The translations under genes were made by a program, and so were the position numbers. A DNA stretch of 63,426 nucleotides from CAZCSK01 sp964501265 (GTDB lineage: Bacteria; Actinomycetota; CADDZG01; JAHWKV01): positions 1 to 63,426 of the forward strand of contig CAZCSK010000009.1 in NCBI GenBank assembly GCA_964501265.1. The letters run 5' to 3'. Below the pieces are notes generated by a model that worked only from the letters and a program-made list of their open reading frames with translations, searched no databases and was not told where the DNA came from. Shown piece by piece: positions 43,689-49,998 of this stretch. Every line of letters begins with the position of its first letter. The stretch's first letter is position 1.

Positions 43689-45826
43689 GCGCCCGCGTCC
43701 GAAGTCTCGGATACCTCAGCTGGCCGTCGCCGCTCCTTGACGAGACCGTGCGCATGGACCCCTACTTCGATGCCCGGATCGACAAAGACCACATTGTGGC
43801 GACGCTGGCATCCGGACAGGAGGTTCACGTTTCCTGTTCGGTGCCTCTGGAGGGCGTGCTTCGCCTGCGAGTGGGTGAATCTCTCGGCCCCCCGCGCGCG
43901 AGCGTCATGCTGCTCGACTTGGAAAATCACCCGGCGAGTCTGGTCCGTCGCGGCGATACAATCGAGATCAAGGGCGACAGGGTGAACGCATCATGGTCGA
44001 TGGCAGGCGGTCTGGAGTTTGGCTCTTACCGTCGTGCCGCAAAAGGCATCGTCGCCGACGGCTCTGCCGGCCGACTGGTGGGGGCCGAGGGGCCAGCTGG
44101 TTGGATCGAGAGCGCCCGCCTGGCACCGGACTCAGCAGTGTACGGCGGCGGCGAGAGTTTTCAGGGGCCCAACCTTCGCGGACGCATTAGGCGATTGTTG
44201 AATGTCGAAACTCACTTCGCCTCCGGCTTCGACCTCGCTTACCTAAACGTTCCTTTCTTCTGGTCGGACGCGGGATGGGGGATGTTCTTCCATTCGGGAT
44301 CTCCGGTCAGGGCAGATATCGGCTCCACCCATACCGAAGTAATGGCCGTCGGCATTGAAGACGCGGAACTCGACGTGTTCATCTTCACGGGAGATCCCGA
44401 GACTCTTCTTCGCCGCTATCTTTCGATCACGGGATTCCCCGGCGCCTTCCCCGATTGGGCTCTTGGAGTCTGGATGAGCCGGTGCTCTTATCTCTCCGCG
44501 GACGAGACGCAGGATGTAGTGCGCGACCTTCAGGCGGCCGGATGCCCCGTTGATGTCATCCACGTTGACGCGTGGATGGAGGGCAACGTGATCAAGGACT
44601 TTGCTTGCAACTGGGCAGTGGATCGCGACCGCTTCCCCGAAGGTTGGACGTCAAGCCTTTCCGATCGCGGAGTACGTACGAGCCTCTGGCACAATCCCTA
44701 CGTAATTGAAGCGACTCCCATCGCCGACGAACTGGGAGCCGAGGGTCTCCTCGTCAAGAAACCGGGCGGCGGGTTTGCCACAACGCCGGACAAGAGCGAC
44801 CGCCTTCTGATCGACTTCACCAACCCGGACGCCGTCGCATGGTGGCAAGAGAGAGTCCGCGAGCTGGCAAAGTCCGAGGACGCGGCGGCTTTCAAGGGAG
44901 ACTTCGCGGAGGAGGTGCCCGAGGACGGCCTCTTTGCCGATGGACGCTCGGGAAGGATGCTTCGCAACGAGTATTCAGTCTTATATCAGCGAGCCACCCA
45001 CGACGCCTTGAGGGAGATGTGGGGTACTGATGCGATCGCGATGTTCAACCGTTCGGGCACCGCGGGCGCTCAGAGATTTCCGTGCCACTGGGTAGGCGAC
45101 ACCGCCTCCTCTTGGACGGGGATAGTCGGCGCCCTACGCGCCTGCCTATCGCTGTCGTTGTCGGGTTTCGGATTTGTCGCTCACGACGTCGGCGGATTCT
45201 GGACACCCGATTCCTTTCCGGCGCTTCTCGAAGCATTCGATCGGATGGACGGAAGCGGACTCGTCGCAGACGTTGAGCCCGAACTCTACGCGCGCTGGAC
45301 GCAGTGGGGAGCTTTTACTCCGGTCATGCGATTCCACGGAAGCGCCCGCAGGGAACCGACGGCTTATCCCGAGCCTGCGCGCTCAGTTGCGATCGCGGCA
45401 TGCCGTCTGCGCGCCAGGTTGCACAGCTATCTCGTCGAGGCGGCGCGGATCGCGAGCACCGAAGGGATTCCCATGATGCGACCTATGGTTCTGGCATTTC
45501 CCGGCGACCGTGCTGCGCGCGATGCGGACCTTCAGTACATGCTGGGCCAAGATATTCTCGTCGCCCCGATGGTGGAGCCCGGCGGAAAGCGCAGCTTCTA
45601 TCTGCCAGCCGGCGAGTGGCAATCCCTTTTCGGGCTCGAACCGCTCAAGGGTCCGGGTTGGGTCGAAGTGGAATGCTCGCTCGAGCAGTTTCCAGCGTTC
45701 GTCCGTGAGGGCGCACCCTCGCCTCTGGGGCCTGAATCTGATTCTGGGGGTCCGCAGCTTCTGGCGCGCACAAGTCCAACCGATCGACCGCTGCTACCCC
45801 CCAGGCCCCCGGTGAAAAGTGAGTGA
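43685..45826 (+). CDS. Glycoside hydrolase family 31 alpha-xylosidase/alpha-glucosidase-like
   Basis: 713 residues from a GTG in a GTGA overlap. The YicI-type blocks are clear: VYGGGESFQGPNLRG, VWMSRCSYLS, AWMEGNVIKDF, the nucleophile in FKGDFAEEVP (about 406), the acid/base in HWVGDTASSW (about 471) and SGFGFVAHDVGGFW. The FKGDF context is closest to alpha-xylosidases, but the specificity is not certain. No signal peptide. It overlaps the GH13 gene by 8 bases. Confidence 0.87.
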   Translation: MSARVRSLGYLSWPSPLLDETVRMDPYFDARIDKDHIVATLASGQEVHVSCSVPLEGVLRLRVGESLGPPRASVMLLDLENHPASLVRRGDTIEIKGDRVNASWSMAGGLEFGSYRRAAKGIVADGSAGRLVGAEGPAGWIESARLAPDSAVYGGGESFQGPNLRGRIRRLLNVETHFASGFDLAYLNVPFFWSDAGWGMFFHSGSPVRADIGSTHTEVMAVGIEDAELDVFIFTGDPETLLRRYLSITGFPGAFPDWALGVWMSRCSYLSADETQDVVRDLQAAGCPVDVIHVDAWMEGNVIKDFACNWAVDRDRFPEGWTSSLSDRGVRTSLWHNPYVIEATPIADELGAEGLLVKKPGGGFATTPDKSDRLLIDFTNPDAVAWWQERVRELAKSEDAAAFKGDFAEEVPEDGLFADGRSGRMLRNEYSVLYQRATHDALREMWGTDAIAMFNRSGTAGAQRFPCHWVGDTASSWTGIVGALRACLSLSLSGFGFVAHDVGGFWTPDSFPALLEAFDRMDGSGLVADVEPELYARWTQWGAFTPVMRFHGSARREPTAYPEPARSVAIAACRLRARLHSYLVEAARIASTEGIPMMRPMVLAFPGDRAARDADLQYMLGQDILVAPMVEPGGKRSFYLPAGEWQSLFGLEPLKGPGWVEVECSLEQFPAFVREGAPSPLGPESDSGGPQLLARTSPTDRPLLPPRPPVKSE

Positions 45827-47402
45827 TCGTCGGTGGTGGCAGTCCGCCGTCATTTATCAGATCTACATCCGCAGCTTCGCCGACGGCAACGGCGACGGCG
45901 TGGGCGACCTCATCGGACTTCGAAGCCGGCTCCCTTACCTCGAATGGTTGGGCGTAGATGCAATATGGATCACGCCCTTCTATCCATCTCCTCAAGCCGA
46001 TCACGGATATGACGTCGCAGACTTCCGCGATGTCGATCCGATGTTCGGAACGCTCGCCGACTTCGACCGCATGCTCGAAGATGCCCACCGCCTGGGGATC
46101 CGCGTGATCGTCGACATCGTTCCAAATCACACCTCCGACCGGCACCCTTGGTTCGTCAATGCCCGTCGCAGCAAAGATCATCCCGACCGCGAGAAATACA
46201 TCTTTCGAGACCCCAAGCCCGACGGATCGCCGCCGAACAACTGGGGCTCCGTCTTCGGGGGGCCAGCCTGGACGCTCGATGAGCAAAGCGGCCAGTACTT
46301 TCTTCATCTGTTCGCACCCGAGCAGCCCGACCTAAACTGGCGCAATCCCGAAGTGCATGCCGACTTCGAACGAACTCTCCGTTTTTGGATGGACCGAGGG
46401 GTCGACGGCTTCAGAATCGACGTCGCCCACGGCCTCTATAAGGACAAGACATTGAGAGACAATCCCGAACCGCCGTACCCACAACCGGGAGCCACCGCCT
46501 ATCAGAGTCTGGAGCAGAGATACAACTGGGATCAGCCGGAAGTTCACGAGGTATTTCGAAGGTGGCGGCAGATCGCCGAAGAGTACCCGGGCGATCGCGT
46601 CTTGATCGGCGAAGTATTCCTCTTCGCTCCCGACAAGGTTGCACCATACCTACGCGACGACGAGCTCCATCTCGCCTTCAACTTCCTGCTCTTCGGGGCG
46701 GAGTGGAAAGCGAAGAGATTCCGAGAGAGCATAGAGCGATGTCTGAAAGCGCTTTCCCAAATGGAAGCCACGAATACTTGGGTCCTTTCCAACCACGACT
46801 TCACGCGCCACGTTACGCGTTTCGGCGGGGGCGAGGCGGGAATTGCGCGAGCTGCAGCCGCCGCCCTGCTCATGCTTGGCTTGCCGGGCACAACATTCCT
46901 CTACATGGGAGAGGAGCTAGGACTCGAAGAGGCCGTTGTTCCGGATGATCGGCGCGAGGACCCGGTCTTCTTCCGCACCGGCGGCGCGGCGAAGGGGCGG
47001 GACGGGTGCCGCGTGCCAATACCGTGGGAGCCTGAGCCGCCCGGATTCGGGTTCTCCGCCAACCCATGGCTCCCCTTCCCCGAGGGCTGGGGAGAGCGCA
47101 GCGTCGAGCGATTACGCGACGATCCGGAGTCCATTTTGCATCTGTATCGTAAAGCGATCGCGATTCGCAAGGACTTGTTACCGCTCCACGGAACTGAATT
47201 CGACTGGATCGATGCGGGGGTCAATTGCGTAGGCTTCGAGCGAAGCGCAGCAGACGACCGAATCTTGGTATTTTGCAACTTCTCCTCGAAGCCGCGCCGG
47301 ATCCCCATCTCCGGTTCCTTGATCATCGCGAGCGACGATGCAACTCAAGATGGTAAGACTCTCCGACTGCCTGGGAATTCAGCCGCCTGGGTAGCGGGGT
47401 GA
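45819..47402 (+). CDS. Glycoside hydrolase family 13 alpha-glucosidase
   Basis: 527 residues from GTG. VIYQIYIRSFADGNGDGVGD, VDIVPNHTSD, the nucleophile Asp in GFRIDVAH (about 201), the acid Glu in LIGEVFLF (about 264) and the stabilising Asp in SNHDFTRH (about 327) give a complete active site of the oligo-1,6-glucosidase/alpha-glucosidase group. The usual QPDLNW segment is present. Cytosolic. Last gene of the 15-gene cluster, 14 bases from the convergent gene at 47417; no terminator hairpin is obvious between them. Confidence 0.9.
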   Translation: MSDRRWWQSAVIYQIYIRSFADGNGDGVGDLIGLRSRLPYLEWLGVDAIWITPFYPSPQADHGYDVADFRDVDPMFGTLADFDRMLEDAHRLGIRVIVDIVPNHTSDRHPWFVNARRSKDHPDREKYIFRDPKPDGSPPNNWGSVFGGPAWTLDEQSGQYFLHLFAPEQPDLNWRNPEVHADFERTLRFWMDRGVDGFRIDVAHGLYKDKTLRDNPEPPYPQPGATAYQSLEQRYNWDQPEVHEVFRRWRQIAEEYPGDRVLIGEVFLFAPDKVAPYLRDDELHLAFNFLLFGAEWKAKRFRESIERCLKALSQMEATNTWVLSNHDFTRHVTRFGGGEAGIARAAAAALLMLGLPGTTFLYMGEELGLEEAVVPDDRREDPVFFRTGGAAKGRDGCRVPIPWEPEPPGFGFSANPWLPFPEGWGERSVERLRDDPESILHLYRKAIAIRKDLLPLHGTEFDWIDAGVNCVGFERSAADDRILVFCNFSSKPRRIPISGSLIIASDDATQDGKTLRLPGNSAAWVAG

Positions 47403-47416
47403 AAACCGCACAGTCC

Positions 47417-48259
47417 CTATTGACCTATGCCTGAAGTCAAGCGCTCGACAAGCGACAGTCGCGATTCCAGTGGACCCCATGCGCCAAACACCGTGGACTC
47501 ATAGCCTCGGCTCTCCAGCGGGGCGTGATGTTCTAGTTCGCAAAATCCCTCCCCGGGCGAGTTGTATACCTGAACCGCAGTTGCCGGTCCGCCGCCGGGA
47601 GGCGTGTCGACATAAGTGGACGAGGGAGCGGCGATTGCCGTGACGACCACGAGGGGCCCTGGATCTCTGTCGCCGATCGCGGCCAGCACCACCTTCGCGT
47701 CCCTCGGAGGACGAAATCCCAATTTCCACCTGGGGGCTTCTCCGGTGGCTTGCACCCATCCGCCGGCGAGATCGGGGGCCGGCGGATAGTACACGACCGG
47801 ATCGTTTGCACCCCGGACGAAAACGCGCGCGGGCGCCGGAACCATGACGAGGTGCCAGGCCGACCACGGCTTCTCGGTTTCGGCCGTGTCCGAGACCAGA
47901 TAACCGCTCCACGCGAGATCAGTCGCAACCGGTGACGTCAAAAGTGGACGAATGGCGCGACGAAGGCCCGTCCCTAGCGCCACTTGATGAAGAACCACCC
48001 CGTCGTCTTCGATCGAGGCCGTCCAGGTCCCCGGATCCAGCTCCGGGGGGCAACGCCAAGTCGATGGATCATTCCGATCCTCATAGAAGATCTCTACCTC
48101 CGGCGACAGCCACACCCGGTCCCCCCCGGCGACCCGTTCCGCATTTCCACCCCACAGGAGGTTGGGAAGCTCTTCACCGGCGAAGAGCCCAGCGACTCTC
48201 GCGCCCTCGACGGTTACAACGAACCAACCGTTGCCCGACTGAAAGCGATACTCCCTCAA
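47417..48259 (-). CDS. Unknown beta-rich protein, possibly mutarotase-like
   Basis: 280 residues from a TTG in a TTGA overlap with the small frame upstream. The sequence is beta-rich with many aromatic residues (WSAWHLVMVPAPARVFV, YNSPGEGFCELEHHAPLE). The CELEHHAP segment and its length recall galactose-mutarotase-fold proteins of the kind encoded near glycosidases, but no catalytic His/Glu set can be assigned. It faces the GH13 gene. Confidence is in the gene, not the function. Confidence 0.6.
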   Translation of the reverse strand: MREYRFQSGNGWFVVTVEGARVAGLFAGEELPNLLWGGNAERVAGGDRVWLSPEVEIFYEDRNDPSTWRCPPELDPGTWTASIEDDGVVLHQVALGTGLRRAIRPLLTSPVATDLAWSGYLVSDTAETEKPWSAWHLVMVPAPARVFVRGANDPVVYYPPAPDLAGGWVQATGEAPRWKLGFRPPRDAKVVLAAIGDRDPGPLVVVTAIAAPSSTYVDTPPGGGPATAVQVYNSPGEGFCELEHHAPLESRGYESTVFGAWGPLESRLSLVERLTSGIGQ

Positions 48260-48438
48260 TGAGGGGAATCCTTCGGTTTCTGCGGCCCCTTGCCCTCTTG
48301 GGGCTCGGGTCCTCCAAGCGGAATTGCCCGATAGGATGTCGCTGAGGCTTCTTCCAGCGAAGGTTCAGTCTCCTCCCGCCAGATCCACCGAGCATTCCAT
48401 CTAGACACAGTCCCGCCTGTATACAAGATTGACATCAT
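48256..48438 (-). CDS. Possible small protein coupled to the mutarotase-like gene (60 aa)
   Basis: From ATG-ATG at 48438 to a TGA sharing 4 bases with the start of the next gene. The product has a Trp/Arg-rich N-terminal half and a Pro/Glu/Lys-rich tail (PEPQEGKGPQKPKDSPH). No SD is visible. The stop-start overlap suggests coupled translation, which is the main argument for it being real. Bases 48439-48570 upstream hold nothing I recognise apart from a 12-bp palindrome CTCCTAGAGGAG near 48560. Confidence 0.4.
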   Translation of the reverse strand: MMSILYTGGTVSRWNARWIWREETEPSLEEASATSYRAIPLGGPEPQEGKGPQKPKDSPH

Positions 48439-48570
48439 TGCCGCAATCAGTAAACGTCGCGGGCGTTGGTCAAGGTTTATGACCTGCAGGCTGACGAGAA
48501 CGGAGCGCGGCCCAATAGGTGAGGGTGAGATATACCAAACGAACGCCCGATCGAAGCCCTCCTCTAGGAG

Positions 48571-48720
48571 TTACAGTATCCTTGTGCTTTCCCTCCGGCG
48601 CGTGAAGGTGCGGAGTCCGCGAGGGGGATGCGACCTGCAGTCATGAGATTCGATGCTATCGACTCCCGTTACGTGCTCGGCCAGCCAGTAGTACTCCGCG
48701 AGAGTGATGTATCTCGTCAC
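48571..48720 (-). pseudogene. doc: Truncated Doc/Fic-type toxin
   Basis: The minus strand starts with a GTG in a GTGA overlap with the antitoxin stop. Its first 20 residues, TRYITLAEYYWLAEHVTGVD, match the N-terminus of actinobacterial death-on-curing (Doc) toxins. After that the frame reads an unrelated 28 residues to a TAA at 48571. The Fic motif (HPFxxGNKR-like) and the rest of the normal 120-130 residues are absent in all frames nearby. The toxin is therefore inactivated by deletion while the antitoxin remains. Confidence 0.7.
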
Positions 48721-48926
48721 CGAGCAAGGCGCTCAAGTAGCTCCTTGTCGCGTTTGAGCAACTTGCGGGCGCGGGTCGTGAAGTCCTTGTGTTGCCGCAC
48801 GCGCTCGATTTCGGCGGCGAGCGAGTCAACGATCAAGGCATTGACGCTTGTACCTCTCACGCGGGCAACGGCCTCGGCCTCATCCGCCAATTCCTCTGGC
48901 AGCCGTACGGTAGTTCGCTTGGTCAT
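48717..48926 (-). CDS. Ribbon-helix-helix antitoxin, orphaned partner of a broken Doc toxin
   Basis: 69 residues. An N-terminal TTVRLPEELADEAEAVARVR ribbon-helix-helix DNA-binding domain and a charged helical C-terminus that would wrap the toxin. GTGA overlap with the toxin remnant. A perfect palindrome ATGACGTCAT (48925-48934) overlaps the start codon and would serve as operator. A -10 TACTAT lies 6 bases before the ATG, so the transcript is probably leaderless. Confidence 0.75.
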   Translation of the reverse strand: MTKRTTVRLPEELADEAEAVARVRGTSVNALIVDSLAAEIERVRQHKDFTTRARKLLKRDKELLERLAR

Positions 48927-48934
48927 GACGTCAT
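48925..48934. promoter_or_regulatory. Palindromic operator candidate of the antitoxin gene
   Basis: ATGACGTCAT, a perfect 10-bp palindrome covering the antitoxin start codon and abutting a -10 TACTAT (48933-48938, minus strand). Toxin-antitoxin loci usually bind their own promoter at such sites. Confidence 0.4.
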
Positions 48935-49083
48935 AGTATCACGACGTCTAGCCCCGAAAGTAAGGATTGGGGCGTACTGCTCCAACAAGGTGCCGTCGCA
49001 CTGGCACTGGATCCATGCCTGCCTCAATACTCATGGGAGTTCTCCGTCGTCCTCACCGTTTCGCGATTTTTCTCAAAGCGCTC

Positions 49084-49100
49084 GCTGACTTTTTGCTGAG
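49084..49100. repeat. Arm-like motif 2
   Basis: GCTGAC-TTTTT-GCTGAG, 97 bp left of fragment B. Same orientation and spacing as the other three copies. Confidence 0.45.
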
Positions 49101-49196
49101 TCTCAGGCGTAAAACACTGCCTTTTCGGGGCAGTACTCACGTACTTGCGACCGGAGGCGCGATGAAATATGGCCTTTGAACAGGCCTTTCGCGAAG

Positions 49197-49241
49197 TGGG
49201 CGCTACTGGATTCGAACCAGTGACCCCTGCCTTGTAAGGGC
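49197..49241 (-). repeat. Copy B: 3' half of tRNA-Val (att-like)
   Basis: 45 bp identical to the 3' half of tRNA-Val(TAC) at 61411-61455. The flank to the left (ATGGCCTTTGAACAGGCCTT) is a diverged form of that at copy A. The tRNA 5' half is missing. It has an arm-like motif on each side, as expected for a junction between two tandem insertions. Confidence 0.85.
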
Positions 49242-49346
49242 TTCCCAATCGTGGACGACTAGGCACTGAAAAGTGGGCAAGCCCAGGTCAGAGGCCACTT
49301 CGGCACCTCACCGATAATCGTCGTTTATCGCTGTTTCGCGCTGGTC

Positions 49347-49363
49347 TGCTGCCTTTTTGCTGC
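49347..49363. repeat. Arm-like motif 3
   Basis: GCTGCC-TTTTT-GCTGCC, 105 bp right of fragment B. Identical to motif 4 over all 17 bases. Confidence 0.45.
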
Positions 49364-49381
49364 CTCTCCAGGCCATAAATG

Positions 49382-49690
49382 CTACTCCGCGCCTTCACGG
49401 CTTAACCTCAAGCTCGAAAGCAGATGCGCCGCCTCGACAGTGAGTTCTTCCAGTTGCGCGACTTCGGCGGTGGCTTCCCAGCGAGTCGACTGAATACGGA
49501 TTACGGCAAGGCCGGTCCCGACAAGCGCCAGTCCAGTGAATCCTCCACTCAAGAGGTAAGGAAGTTGTTTGAATTCGTCAAGAGTTCTCGCCACCCCATA
49601 CCAACCGAGCCCGATTGCTGCGAATCCGGTTCCCACCACGATCGCTGCAACGATGATCGAGAACGGGAACGGAGCGAGCAGTCGCTTCAT
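49382..49690 (-). CDS. Small two-helix membrane protein, transporter-linked (copy 2)
   Basis: 102 residues. Hydrophobic segments at about 9-31 and 44-64 with the block QLPYLLSGGFTGLALVGTGL between and within, then a charged helical tail. It is a paralogue of the adjacent 49687-49998 product (QLPYFISGGFTSLALTMTGL). ATGA overlap. Last gene of the transporter operon. It may be an accessory subunit or stabiliser of the permease; function not known. Confidence 0.75.
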   Translation of the reverse strand: MKRLLAPFPFSIIVAAIVVGTGFAAIGLGWYGVARTLDEFKQLPYLLSGGFTGLALVGTGLAVIRIQSTRWEATAEVAQLEELTVEAAHLLSSLRLSREGAE

Positions 49691-49998
49691 TTTTCTTGGT
49701 CTCTCAGAAGTGATTGAACGGCGCTCAGGATTTCTGCCAGACGATCCAAGTTCCTTCGTCGCTCCGACTCATCGCGCGCTCGGACTCCCAAACTAATGAT
49801 GGTTAGCCCGGTCATGGTCAGCGCAAGGGACGTGAACCCCCCAGAAATGAAATACGGAAGCTGGAGAGCCACTGAAGTAAGCCGGGCCACCTTCGCCCAA
49901 GTGAAGGCGATCACAATCATTCCCACCGCGCATACGAAAAGCCCGATGTGGATTGGGACGGGCCACTGCCAAAGTCGTGAAAGTAACTTTTTCATCAT
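49687..49998 (-). CDS. Small two-helix membrane protein, transporter-linked (copy 1)
   Basis: 103 residues. Hydrophobic segments at about 14-35 and 48-70, shared block QLPYFISGGFTSLALTMTGL, and a basic/acidic helical tail (RARDESERRRNLDRLAEILS). ATGA overlaps with the LivHMG fusion upstream and the second copy downstream. The pair looks like a tandem duplication kept under coupled translation. Segment 1 has no equivalent. Confidence 0.75.
   Translation of the reverse strand: MMKKLLSRLWQWPVPIHIGLFVCAVGMIVIAFTWAKVARLTSVALQLPYFISGGFTSLALTMTGLTIISLGVRARDESERRRNLDRLAEILSAVQSLLRDQEK

Larger units (their letters stand above)
14785..49241. mobile_element. Candidate integrated segment 1, bounded by tRNA-Val fragments A and B
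   Basis: Direct copies of the tRNA-Val 3' half lie at both ends, each with the arm-like motif on the inner side (14946-14962 and 49084-49100). The 34.4-kb interior carries the sugar-acid operon, the 15-gene transporter/glycosidase cluster and a broken toxin-antitoxin pair. No integrase, excisionase, relaxase, transposase or phage gene is seen, so if it was an element it has lost its mobility genes or was moved by an integrase encoded elsewhere. Confidence 0.4.
48939..49381. other. Gene-free region around the middle tRNA-Val fragment
   Basis: About 440 bases holding arm-like motif 2 (49084-49100), tRNA fragment B (49197-49241) and arm-like motif 3 (49347-49363). Frames in this region are translations of the tRNA remnant and its flank. 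To the right of fragment B the sequence resembles the right flank of fragment A (CGATTCGCGCTG versus TGTTTCGCGCTG before the motif). Confidence 0.65.
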
